A stretch of 64,000 bases of DNA. Source: Kineosporia babensis. GTDB taxonomy: Bacteria; Actinomycetota; Actinomycetes; Actinomycetales; Kineosporiaceae. The DNA is taken from NCBI RefSeq assembly GCF_021129305.1, contig NZ_JAJOMB010000016.1, forward strand, positions 124,001 to 188,000. The letters run 5' to 3'. Below the pieces are notes generated by a model that searched no databases, was not told the origin of the DNA, and was given only the letters and a program-made list of their open reading frames with translations. Made by a program: the position numbers and the translations under genes. Shown here in pieces: positions 57,050 to 64,000 of this stretch; the stretch's first letter is position 1; every line of letters starts with the position of its first letter.

Positions 57050-57953
57050 AGTCCTTCTCGAACAGTTCCAGCCGGATGCCGTCCGGGTCGCGGAAGCACA
57101 AGGTCCGGCGGGGTTTCCAGCCCGGCCCGTAGTCCCACTCCTCGATCTCGCCGGCTCCCAGGATCGCCCGGCAGGCTTCGATGTCGTCCACCTCGAAGCC
57201 GATCCGGGCGATGCCCAGGTTGTTGGCCTGCTCGTACGGGGTGAGGGTGTCCGGGGTCGGGGCGGGGTGGTGGAACTGCGACAGGTCGATGTGGAACGGC
57301 CCGCCGGCCCGCCCGGTGTACAGGTGGCTGTCCCACTGGCTGAGCACCGAGCCCGGCCCTTGTGAGCTCTCGACCGGCTGGGGCGGCACGCTCTCGCTGG
57401 CCAGGTGCAGGCCGAGAACGTTGCTGTAGAAGTCCATCGAGCGCTCGATGTCGCGCACCGAGGGGTTGGTGTGGATCAGCGTCTCGTGGATCTCGGTCGC
57501 TTCCTCGATCTGCTGGGCGGGGAAGGAGATGATCACCCCGTCCGGGTCCTGGATGCTCGTATAGCCGCGGTAGATCAAATGATTGGACGGTTCGACTCCG
57601 GCACCTTTGAGCTGCTGGAGTTTGCTGCGGGCGCTGGTGGTGATGAAGGCCATCTTGGCCAGGCCCACGTGCCAGAACACCGGGTAGGCCTGGCCCACCG
57701 GCCTCGGGCTGGTCCATTCGATCAGGTGCACCTGCATGGGCAGCGCGCCGGAGCGGTCGTCCAGGGCGTAACCGCGGAACGATCCCTCGGCGATGCCGAG
57801 GCTGTGGAAGGTCTGCTCCGGGGCGTCGATCGAAGTGAGGACGCGTAGTGGCGTCAGGTTTTCGTAGAAGGCGCGCGAGCGTTCGGCGTCGGAGACGTTG
57901 ACCACGAGGTAGGCGATCCGGTTGATCCGGTCGGCCAGAGGTGAGCGCTGCAT
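56973..57953 (-). CDS. Two-domain VOC (glyoxalase/extradiol-dioxygenase fold) protein
   Basis: A 326-residue protein from ATG 57953, whose AGAAGGGA ribosome site overlaps the end of the MFS gene. Domain 1 starts INRIAYLVVNVSDAERSRAFYENL; domain 2 starts LIHTNPSVRDIERSMDFYSNVLGL. Candidate metal ligands are His in LIHTN, His in FHIDLSQF and Glu in RLELFEKDF. Extradiol dioxygenases have this two-module form, but isomerases and lyases do too. It ends the four-gene operon acyl-CoA dehydrogenases-MFS-VOC. Confidence 0.88.
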   Translation of the reverse strand: MQRSPLADRINRIAYLVVNVSDAERSRAFYENLTPLRVLTSIDAPEQTFHSLGIAEGSFRGYALDDRSGALPMQVHLIEWTSPRPVGQAYPVFWHVGLAKMAFITTSARSKLQQLKGAGVEPSNHLIYRGYTSIQDPDGVIISFPAQQIEEATEIHETLIHTNPSVRDIERSMDFYSNVLGLHLASESVPPQPVESSQGPGSVLSQWDSHLYTGRAGGPFHIDLSQFHHPAPTPDTLTPYEQANNLGIARIGFEVDDIEACRAILGAGEIEEWDYGPGWKPRRTLCFRDPDGIRLELFEKDFTVQRHRSDGANPPPLDPQGQSATP

Positions 57954-57966
57954 GCTCGTCCCTTCT

Positions 57967-59610
57967 CTAGACATGGGCCCCGCCGCGGGCCGGGGTGCGC
58001 CCCGAGCGCAGGGCCAGGCCGATCCCGAAGGCGATCAGGCAGGGCAGCGCGCCCAGCAGCAGGTAGGACTGGGTGAAGGCGTCCTGGGTGTGGATGCTCG
58101 CGATCTCCGAGACCTTTTCCCCGCCGTCCGGCAGCGCGCTGATCAGCCGGAGCGGGTGGGCGGCGAGCAGCGATCCGAGCAGGGCGGTGAAGGCGGCCAG
58201 GCCGATCGAGCTGAACGACTGCACCATGCCGGTGCTCACGCCCTGCAGCCCGGCCGGTACCGAGTCGATGATCAGGTTGGGCCAGGCGGCGTAGAAGAAC
58301 CCGGCGCCGAGGCCGAACAGGATGCCGATCAGGGCCTGCTGCTGCCAGTGCTCGTGCCAGACCGACCACAGGCCGCAGGCCAGGGCAGCCGAGGCGGTGC
58401 CGATCAGCAGCGGCAGCCGGGCCCCGTAGCGGCGGGCGATGTAACCGCCGAGCGGGGCGAAGGCCACGGCGAAGAGGCTGAGCCAGATGGTCACCAGCAG
58501 GGCCAGCTGCATGACCGAGAAGCCGCTGCCGTAGCTCACCGCGCCCTCCAGCCGCACGCTCGAGCCGAGCGCGTCCACGCTGGTGCCGGCCTGGGCCGCG
58601 ATCGGTTCCAGGATCGAGGCCCGTAGTTCCGGCTCCTCGGGGGTGCGGAAGATGAAGGCCGTGTTCACCCCGATCGCGCTCTGCGCCCCGGTGACCAGGA
58701 AGATGCAGCACATCACGAGCAGCACCTGGGGTGAGCGCAGCAGGGTCAGCGGCATCATCGGCACCCGGACCCGGGCCTCCCAGGCCAGGAAGGCCACGAT
58801 CAGCACGAGCCCGCCGGCCAGGAAGGCCAGGGCTGCGGCATCGGTCCAGCCCCAGGTGGAGCCCCGGCTGAGGTATACCAGCACCCCGGCCACCCCGGTC
58901 CCGAACAACGCAGCCCCGACCACGTCGAGCCGGTCGCGCACCCGTACCGGTGACTCCGGCACCACGAAGAAGAGCACGACCGCGGTGACGATCATGTAGA
59001 TGAACATGAACCAGTACACCGAGCGCCAGCTGAACGCATCCGTCAGGGCCCCGCACAGGATCGGCCCGAGCAGCCCGGCCACCGCCAGGCCGGTGCCGAT
59101 GAACCCGACCGCGACCGGGATCCAGGTGCGCGGCAGCAGGTCTCGCACCAGGCCGTAGTTGATCACGGTCATCCCCAGGGCGACCGACTCCAGTCCGCGC
59201 CCGGCCAGGAAGACCGGCCACGAGGTGGTGACCGCGCACAGCAGGGAGCCCACGATGAACAGCCCGGCACAGGTGAGCAGCAGGCGTTTCTTGCCCCACA
59301 GGTCGCCGGACTTGCCGATCAGCGCGATCGTGGCCCCGCCGATCAGCCCGGTCACGCTGACCGCCCAGCTGAGGTTGCCGGCGCTCTGCCCGAAGGCCAG
59401 GCCGAGGTCGGGCAGGATGATCGAGGTCATCCCGATCTGCAGCGGTACCACCTCGGTGAGCAGGATGATCGAGACCATCACCGCCACCAGCCGGGCTCGG
59501 GAGGCGTTGACGAGCCGTCCGGCGTCCTCGTCGACGGTGTGCCGGCGAGCCTGCTCGAGGGCGTCGGCCGGATCGTCGGCCGCGGCGGTCTGGGTGGGTT
59601 TCTCGGTCAT
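57967..59610 (-). CDS. MFS transporter
   Basis: A 547-residue transporter with about 14 hydrophobic segments, longer than usual because of a loop between residues about 330-380 (PEEPELRASILEPIAAQAG). ATG 59610 with AGGAC upstream is preferred to 59625. IGKSGDLWGKKRLLL is motif A. Operon with acyl-CoA dehydrogenases upstream and VOC downstream suggests uptake of the catabolic substrate, or efflux of a product. Direction not known. Confidence 0.9.
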   Translation of the reverse strand: MTEKPTQTAAADDPADALEQARRHTVDEDAGRLVNASRARLVAVMVSIILLTEVVPLQIGMTSIILPDLGLAFGQSAGNLSWAVSVTGLIGGATIALIGKSGDLWGKKRLLLTCAGLFIVGSLLCAVTTSWPVFLAGRGLESVALGMTVINYGLVRDLLPRTWIPVAVGFIGTGLAVAGLLGPILCGALTDAFSWRSVYWFMFIYMIVTAVVLFFVVPESPVRVRDRLDVVGAALFGTGVAGVLVYLSRGSTWGWTDAAALAFLAGGLVLIVAFLAWEARVRVPMMPLTLLRSPQVLLVMCCIFLVTGAQSAIGVNTAFIFRTPEEPELRASILEPIAAQAGTSVDALGSSVRLEGAVSYGSGFSVMQLALLVTIWLSLFAVAFAPLGGYIARRYGARLPLLIGTASAALACGLWSVWHEHWQQQALIGILFGLGAGFFYAAWPNLIIDSVPAGLQGVSTGMVQSFSSIGLAAFTALLGSLLAAHPLRLISALPDGGEKVSEIASIHTQDAFTQSYLLLGALPCLIAFGIGLALRSGRTPARGGAHV

Positions 59611-59638
59611 GGTCGTCCTCGCCATTGATGGAGCGCCA

Positions 59639-60829
59639 TTAAGAAGTGGGGCCCTGCCGCACCTGACGGAACGGCACACCCTTGTCGGCGGAGGCTTCCC
59701 TCGGCATGCCGAGCACCCGCTCGGCGATCACGTTGCGGGCCATCTCGGTGCTGCCGCCGCCCAGGCTCAGCCCTTGCCGGCCCAGGTAGCGCAACGCCCA
59801 CGAGCCGGAGTCGGTGACCCCGGCGGGCCCGGCCAGCTCGAGCCCGCAGTCGATCTCCGCCTGCTGGGCCTCGGCGTGGAACAGGCGGATGTACGACATG
59901 GCCGCATCCGGCAGTTCCCCGTCGACCAGCCGCTGGGTCAGGTCCTCGGCCAGCGCGGAGTGCACCAGGTGCAGTACCTCGCTGCGGGCCAGCAGGTCGC
60001 GAGCCCGTTCCGAATCGGCCTGGCCGCTCTCCCGCACCAGGTCGGTCAGGGTGCCGTCGCGGGTCATCTGTCCCTGCCGGACCCCGCTGACGAAAGGCGA
60101 GGCCCCGCCCACGGCCGCCCGCTCGTGGTAGAGCAGGCGGGTGGCCACGGCCCAGCCCCCGTTCACCTCGCCCAGCACCGCCGAGGAGGGCAGCCGCACG
60201 TCGTCGAAGAACTCCTCGCAGAACTCGTGGCTGCCGTTCAGCATCTGGATCGGGTTGACCTGCACCCCCGGCTGCCGGATCCGCATCAGGAACATGGTCA
60301 GGCCCTGGTGCTTGGGCACGTCCCAGTCGGTGCGGGCCAGCACCATCGCCCAGTCCGCCGTGTCGGCGCTGGAGGACCAGGTCTTGGCCCCGTTCAGCAG
60401 CCAGCCGTCCGCGGTGCGCTCGGCCCGGGTGAGCACCCCGGCCAGGTCCGAGCCGCCGGAAGGTTCCGAAAGGAACTGGCAGAACAGCAGTTCCCCGGCG
60501 ATCGCGGCCGGCAGGAACTCCTTCTTCTGCTCCTCGGAACCGGTGTCCAGCAAGGTAGGACCGCAGATCGTCAGCGTGGGAAAGTTCAGCCGCACCGGCA
60601 TCTCGTAATCGAGTGCCTCCTCGTTGAAAACCCGCTGGTGCTGCGGCGTCAGTCCTTGCCCGCCGTACTCCCGGGGGTAGCAGAGCCCGGCGAAGCCGCC
60701 CTCGTACAGCTGTCGCTGCAGTTGCCGGCCGCGATCCCAGTCGAACTCGCCCTCCGTTGAAGCCTTGGGCAGATTGGCTGCCAGCCACTCCCGGGCCCGC
60801 AGCCGGAACTGTTCCAGGTTCTCGCTCAC
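59639..60829 (-). CDS. Acyl-CoA dehydrogenase (larger partner)
   Basis: A 396-residue FAD enzyme of the acyl-CoA dehydrogenase family starting at GTG 60829, overlapping the preceding gene's stop (GTGA). FLSEPSGGSDLAGVLTRAER and NGAKTWSSSADTADWAMVLART are the FAD/substrate motifs; GRQGLSLGGGSTEMARNVIAERVLGMPRE is the conserved C-terminal helix. The partner gene at 60826 encodes a shorter, divergent homologue, so a heteromeric enzyme is probable, as in FadE26/27 or FadE28/29 of cholesterol degradation. Reaction would be alpha-beta dehydrogenation of a bulky acyl-CoA. Confidence 0.93.
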   Translation of the reverse strand: MSENLEQFRLRAREWLAANLPKASTEGEFDWDRGRQLQRQLYEGGFAGLCYPREYGGQGLTPQHQRVFNEEALDYEMPVRLNFPTLTICGPTLLDTGSEEQKKEFLPAAIAGELLFCQFLSEPSGGSDLAGVLTRAERTADGWLLNGAKTWSSSADTADWAMVLARTDWDVPKHQGLTMFLMRIRQPGVQVNPIQMLNGSHEFCEEFFDDVRLPSSAVLGEVNGGWAVATRLLYHERAAVGGASPFVSGVRQGQMTRDGTLTDLVRESGQADSERARDLLARSEVLHLVHSALAEDLTQRLVDGELPDAAMSYIRLFHAEAQQAEIDCGLELAGPAGVTDSGSWALRYLGRQGLSLGGGSTEMARNVIAERVLGMPREASADKGVPFRQVRQGPTS

Positions 60830-61944
60830 GCAGCCGCCTCCCGATCCAGCAGCAAGGACGCCACCACCTGGCGATGCTCGTACGGTGTGCCGTAGGTCTG
60901 GCGGGCCAGCATCGCCCGCCGCAGATACAGGTGCAGGTCGTGTTCCATGGTCTGGCTCAGGCCTCCGAGCAGCTGGGCGCAGTCCTGCATGATCTCCAGG
61001 CTCACCTCCCCCACATACGATTTGGCCGCGCTGACCAGCAGAGCAGCGTCTGCCTCGGTGTCCTGCACGGCTCTGGCCGCCCTGAGCGCGATCGCCCGGG
61101 CCGCGTGCTGATGGGTGGCCAGGTCGGCGTAGCGGTGTTTCAGCGCCTGATAAGAGGCCAGCGGACGCCCGAACGAGTACCGCTCGAAAGCCCATTGGGT
61201 GGCCAGATCCAGTACCCGCCCGCTACCGCCGACCGTCTCCGCCACCTGCAACACGTTCAGAACCTGCTGCAACCGGGCCACGATCGGTTCGACGTCAGGC
61301 CCTTGCGCCACCAGGGTTCCCCGGCCGTCGTTCACCGCAAGATCGGCGAAAGGCCTGGCCGGATCGATGGATTGCGTCGGCCTGACGGTCACGCCCGGCG
61401 CATGGGTGTCGATCAGCACGAGCACGGGTCTTTCCTGGGTGGCTGCTCGCACCAGTACCAGGTCGGCGTGAGCGCCGAACTCCACTGCGAGTGCGGTGCC
61501 GTTCAGCAGCAATCCGTCCCGGCCCGGCTGCGCCGACAACGACGTCGCGGGTGGGTGGGCCCAGGTCGCCACCCGCTCGCCGGCCATCAGTTCCGACAAC
61601 CAACGGACGTCCACCCCGGGTTGGGCTTTCGGGTGCACCAGGGCGGCCAGCACGGAATTGAGGACGTTCGTGGGGCCGGGAACCGCCAGCTCACCGAGGA
61701 TTTCGGTGAGGGCGAAAAGGTCGAGCAGCGCTTCGCCGGTGAGGCTGCCGCCGCCGTGTTCCTCGGGCACCAGCAGCGAGGTCCAGCCCAGCTCGGTGAC
61801 CTGCCGCCACCAGGGCCGGTCCAGCCCCTGTCCTTCCCGCCACCAGGTTCGTAGCTGGGTGGTCGAGGCCTGCGCCTCGGCGAACTTGCGGGTGGTGTCG
61901 AGGAACATCCTCAGCTCGGTGGACCGCGCCGTTGCACTCGCCAT
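60826..61944 (-). CDS. Acyl-CoA dehydrogenase (shorter partner)
   Basis: A 372-residue homologue; ATG 61944 has GGAGG 8-12 bases upstream. TSLLVPEEHGGGSLTGEALLDLFALTEILGELAVPG is the N-terminal helical domain. AFERYSFGRPLASYQALKHRYADLA and YVGEVSLEIMQDCAQLLGG are C-terminal family motifs. The middle beta domain is poorly conserved, as in the second subunits of heteromeric steroid acyl-CoA dehydrogenases. First gene of the operon, with a TTACTGTAA operator 35 bases upstream. Confidence 0.9.
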   Translation of the reverse strand: MASATARSTELRMFLDTTRKFAEAQASTTQLRTWWREGQGLDRPWWRQVTELGWTSLLVPEEHGGGSLTGEALLDLFALTEILGELAVPGPTNVLNSVLAALVHPKAQPGVDVRWLSELMAGERVATWAHPPATSLSAQPGRDGLLLNGTALAVEFGAHADLVLVRAATQERPVLVLIDTHAPGVTVRPTQSIDPARPFADLAVNDGRGTLVAQGPDVEPIVARLQQVLNVLQVAETVGGSGRVLDLATQWAFERYSFGRPLASYQALKHRYADLATHQHAARAIALRAARAVQDTEADAALLVSAAKSYVGEVSLEIMQDCAQLLGGLSQTMEHDLHLYLRRAMLARQTYGTPYEHRQVVASLLLDREAAA

Positions 61945-61978
61945 TCCAGACCTCCGGAACCGGACGATTCGGTCGCCA

Positions 61979-62000
61979 TTACTGTAAGGCTCACAGTTAC
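61979..62000. promoter_or_regulatory. TetR-type operator upstream of dehydrogenase operon
   Basis: TTACTGTAA (61979-61987) with a second half CACAGTTAC (61992-62000). ACTGTAAG-GC-TCACAGT is a near-perfect dyad. 35 bases in front of the acyl-CoA dehydrogenase start at 61944. Confidence 0.65.
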
Positions 62001-62081
62001 GTCGGCGACAGGGTTGCGAGCCGGGCCGGGGACGAACGGTCCGGCCGCGGCGGCCGCTGATGACGGTTGCTACCGTTGCGA

Positions 62082-62090
62082 TTACAGTAA
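62082..62090. promoter_or_regulatory. TetR-type operator upstream of TetR gene
   Basis: TTACAGTAA is the reverse complement of the 61979 core. It lies 53 bases upstream of the mini-ORF that leads the TetR gene, consistent with autoregulation. Confidence 0.6.
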
Positions 62091-62142
62091 ATCTGCAGCT
62101 CCGGGCCCGGAGCGGCACCGGAGCAGAGAGAAGGCAGGCACC

Positions 62143-62199
62143 GTGAAGGCCGAACCCAGCAGCCGCACCGCCCTCCGCCGGCCGGGCCGGCAGCCGTGA
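62143..62199 (+). CDS. Mini-ORF leading the TetR gene
   Basis: GTG 62143 follows AGAGAGAAGGCAGG, a strong ribosome site. It would encode 18 residues (MKAEPSSRTALRRPGRQP). Its TGA overlaps the TetR GTG at 62196 (GTGA), which has no Shine-Dalgarno. Translational coupling is likely. The alternative is that the TetR protein starts earlier by frameshift, which I see no reason for. Confidence 0.5.
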   Translation: MKAEPSSRTALRRPGRQP

Positions 62200-62897
62200 G
62201 CGGCCCGCAGGCCCGGTCGCGGCGTCCCCGAGGTTCGATCGACCCGGAGAAGATTCTCGACGGGGCCTTCGAACTGGCCGAGCGCGACGGGCTCGACAAC
62301 CTGTCCATGCCGAGCCTGGCCGCTCACCTCGGCCTGGGCGTGACCAGCATCTACTGGCATTTCCGGAGCAAGGAGGAACTGCTCAGCCGGATGGCCCTGC
62401 GGGCGATGGAGACGGTCGGCAGCCGGATGCCGGGCCTCGACGGCCGCGACCCGCAGCAGTGGCGGGCCTTCCTGCACGAGTACGCCACCACGTTCCGCCA
62501 GGTGCATTCCGAGGCCGGGCTGCTGGCCGAGATCACCCGGCTGCGGGTGGGCATCTACGGCAAGGAGGCCACCGCCCATGTCTTCCGCAACTACGAGAAG
62601 ATCCTGGCCTACCTGACCGCCGCCGGCTTCCGTCTCGAAACCGGCTGGTACGTGTACTGTTCGATCACCCTGTACGTCAACGGCTTCGTCCTCAACGAGA
62701 CCCAGAGGCTCCGGAACGGCGCTCCCCCGGTCGGACGTCAGCAGTTGGGCCTGCTCGACGTTGATTCGACGCCGCTGCTGGCCGAACTGGTCGGCCGGGA
62801 GCCGGTGATCCTGGACCTGACCGGCGACAACAGCTTCAAGTTCGGCCTGGACCTGGTGCTCGACCGGGCCGAGCAGATCCTGCTCGGGAGTCAGTGA
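62196..62897 (+). CDS. TetR/AcrR family regulator of catabolic cluster
   Basis: A 233-residue regulator starting at GTG 62196. HTH: NLSMPSLAAHLGLGVTSIYWHFRSKEELLSRM, exceptionally close to TetR class consensus (VTSIYWHFRSK). The C-terminal domain has FRQVHSEAGLLAEITRLRVGI and WYVYCSITLYVNGFVLNETQR. It is flanked by TTACTGTAA sites at 61979, 62082 and 63846, so it is the best candidate to bind them. It overlaps the MaoC-like gene tail by 7 bases. Likely inducer an acyl-CoA, by analogy. Confidence 0.92.
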   Translation: MSGPQARSRRPRGSIDPEKILDGAFELAERDGLDNLSMPSLAAHLGLGVTSIYWHFRSKEELLSRMALRAMETVGSRMPGLDGRDPQQWRAFLHEYATTFRQVHSEAGLLAEITRLRVGIYGKEATAHVFRNYEKILAYLTAAGFRLETGWYVYCSITLYVNGFVLNETQRLRNGAPPVGRQQLGLLDVDSTPLLAELVGREPVILDLTGDNSFKFGLDLVLDRAEQILLGSQ

Positions 62898-63283
62898 TCC
62901 AGTTCGACGGTGGCGGTGCCGGTGGCCAGTCGCTGCTGCTCTTGGTCGAGCACGGTCAGGGCGATCTCGACCCGTTCGGCGCCGACCTGGGTGATCTCGC
63001 CGGTGGCGGTCACCTCGCCGCCGGTGTCGGGGCTGCGGAACTGCACCGACAGGCCGCCGACCCGGCCGCTGCGGTCCTGCTCCTCGAGCCACTGCCGCAG
63101 CAGGCAGTGCAGGTAGGCCACCTGCAGGTTCCCCATCCCGAAGGCGCCCGGCATCCCGGCCGCCCGGCCCGCCTCATGGTCCATGTGGATCGGCACGAAC
63201 TCGCTGTTCACCGCCGCGTAGCGGTTCCAGGCGGCGAAGCCGGTGCGGCGCCGGAACTGCCCGATCGAATCGCCTTCTCTCAC
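62891..63283 (-). CDS. MaoC-like hot-dog hydratase
   Basis: A 130-residue single hot-dog protein. FVPIHMDHEAGRAAGMPGAFGMGNL carries the hydratase 2 motif (D..H.D.E.A...G), and VQFRSPDTGG, then ATGTATVELDH finish the fold. It corresponds in size and form to ChsH1/HadB-type subunits, which need a second hot-dog partner. The partner gene, 63309, lies 25 bases upstream. Expected reaction is hydration of a 2-enoyl-CoA made by the dehydrogenases. Confidence 0.92.
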   Translation of the reverse strand: MREGDSIGQFRRRTGFAAWNRYAAVNSEFVPIHMDHEAGRAAGMPGAFGMGNLQVAYLHCLLRQWLEEQDRSGRVGGLSVQFRSPDTGGEVTATGEITQVGAERVEIALTVLDQEQQRLATGTATVELDH

Positions 63284-63308
63284 AATGCCCTCCCGCGTCG
63301 GGATCGCG

Positions 63309-63809
63309 TCAGTATCGAATCAGCGTGAACCGAGAGCGTTTGACCAGCTCACCGCCCTGGTTACGCCACACGTCCTCAGTTGTGCTCAGCAGCATCCGCC
63401 CCAGCCGCCCGTCCCGTTCGGTGTACCCGGCCAGCGAGCTCTCGCTGGTGATCACGTCGCCGGAGCGCACCGGCACGCCGTAGTCCTCCGAGATACCGCC
63501 GTTGAGCTGGAACTTCAGGCCCGGTCCGGCCACCCCGATCTGCTTCTCGGTGCGATCGGGATCGTTGCCTTCCACCCCCTCGGAGGCCGGATGGCGTTTC
63601 TGGTCGGCCACCGCCCAGGCGAACGGATTGAATTCCGCGGGCGCCACGTCCTCGTCCAGATAGCGCTGCGGGGGCGGTTGCGGCCAGTAGACGGCGATCG
63701 CCCAGCGCCGGATGTCCGACGCAGTGACCGGGTAACTCACCCGCCGCAAGATCCGCGTGCCCACGGCTGCCTGCATGTCTGGTGTCACGAAGGTGCTGCC
63801 GGACTCCAC
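63309..63809 (-). CDS. FAS1-like/MaoC N-terminal-type hot-dog dehydratase
   Basis: About 166 residues from GTG 63809; the frame continues to TTG 63881 but would then cover the 63846 operator. VSYPVTASDIRRWAIAVYWPQPPP is the signature of the MaoC N-terminal/FAS1-like domain (HadA, ChsH2-N). GLKFQLNGGISEDYGVPVRSGDVITSESSLAGYTERDG follows. It has the structural but not the catalytic half of an R-hydratase and should pair with the MaoC-like protein. Start codon uncertain. Confidence 0.9.
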   Translation of the reverse strand: MESGSTFVTPDMQAAVGTRILRRVSYPVTASDIRRWAIAVYWPQPPPQRYLDEDVAPAEFNPFAWAVADQKRHPASEGVEGNDPDRTEKQIGVAGPGLKFQLNGGISEDYGVPVRSGDVITSESSLAGYTERDGRLGRMLLSTTEDVWRNQGGELVKRSRFTLIRY

Positions 63810-63845
63810 GGCCACCTGCTCTCGGGTCGACAACAGTCCAGACCC

Positions 63846-63867
63846 ATACTGTAAGAACAACGGTAAA
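63846..63867. promoter_or_regulatory. TetR-type operator upstream of hydratase pair
   Basis: TACTGTAA (63847-63854) followed by ACGGTAAAT (63860-63868 region) forms a dyad matching the 61979 site. It is 37 bases in front of the preferred hydratase start, the same spacing as at the dehydrogenase operon (35 bases). Confidence 0.6.
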
Positions 63868-63940
63868 TCTGGAAGGCGCAAATCCCTTCACCGCACGAAC
63901 GATTCGGATCGCCCCAGGGGCGTTGACGCCTGCCGCTCCT

Positions 63941-63959
63941 AACTGTAAGCCTTACTGTT
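63941..63959. promoter_or_regulatory. TetR-type operator at right edge
   Basis: AACTGTAAG (63941-63949) and CTTACTGTT (63951-63959) give a clear dyad about a central C. A possible -35 TTGACG (63923-63928 region) sits ahead of it on the plus strand. It probably serves a gene beyond the window. Confidence 0.6.
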
Positions 63960-64000
63960 GGGCGCGCGGGCTTCTGCTTCTGATCCCGGATCGAGCGCCG

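Noticed and set aside
53580-63959. Antibiotic biosynthesis cluster
   Set aside because: P450 and transporters are present, but no polyketide, peptide or terpene synthase genes; dehydrogenase and hydratase pairs point to catabolism.

Overview
The window is high-GC DNA with short intergenic gaps, many GTG starts and repeated ATGA/GTGA/TGATG stop-start overlaps. With mycothiol-type and Methyltransf_19 (DUF574) families this points to an actinomycete. A chemotaxis receptor at the left edge and a MASE1 hybrid kinase suggest a motile lineage (Kineosporia- or Actinoplanes-like), but genus is inference. No rRNA, tRNA, CRISPR array or prophage was seen. Regulator genes are very frequent (TetR, XRE, IclR, ArsR), most next to one or two enzymes or a transporter, and several have a visible palindromic operator.

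Layout. 1-4.8 kb: partial chemoreceptor, DUF574 methyltransferase, secreted ScyD/ScyE-like protein, small winged-helix protein, XRE/MmyB regulator. 4.85-10.6 kb: a minus-strand operon of aldehyde dehydrogenase, MFS exporter and MASE1 hybrid kinase. 10.7-18 kb: small units, including a TetR/PH-like/GNAT operon, an orphan EACC1 gene, a CmtR-like metal sensor with a CDF exporter, a lipoprotein, and a DUF1348-TetR pair. 18-26.3 kb: alpha/beta hydrolase, BBE flavoprotein plus HAD, DUF4132 giant protein, an unrecognised protein and a GPP34 protein. 26.5-37.9 kb: TetR/hydrolase/DsbA-like unit, XRE-cupin/MFS unit, YczE-like protein/TetR unit, kelch membrane protein, XRE/SDR unit, membrane protein and quinone reductase.

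38.0-48.2 kb is a compact eight-gene minus-strand operon: lipoprotein binding protein, two permeases, two ATPases, two amidohydrolases, MFS. A divergent IclR regulator faces it. The likely job is import and hydrolysis of a cyclic amide, amidated peptide or similar compound. 48.2-53.6 kb holds an MFS gene preceded by a coupled mini-ORF and an ABC-2 permease pair. The second permease is cut after codon 178 by an IS605-type TnpB element, which is followed by another MFS gene.

53.6-64 kb is a catabolic island: ferredoxin reductase, ferredoxin, cytochrome P450, TetR, two-domain VOC protein, MFS, two acyl-CoA dehydrogenases, TetR, MaoC-like and FAS1-like hydratases. It resembles actinobacterial steroid or terpenoid side-chain oxidation operons. 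A shared operator built on TTAC(T/C)GTAA lies in front of the dehydrogenases, the TetR gene, the hydratases and the right-hand edge. It also occurs 50 kb away in front of the aldehyde dehydrogenase operon. This distributed regulon, the mini-ORF coupled TetR and MFS genes, and the IS605 scar are the most noteworthy observations.
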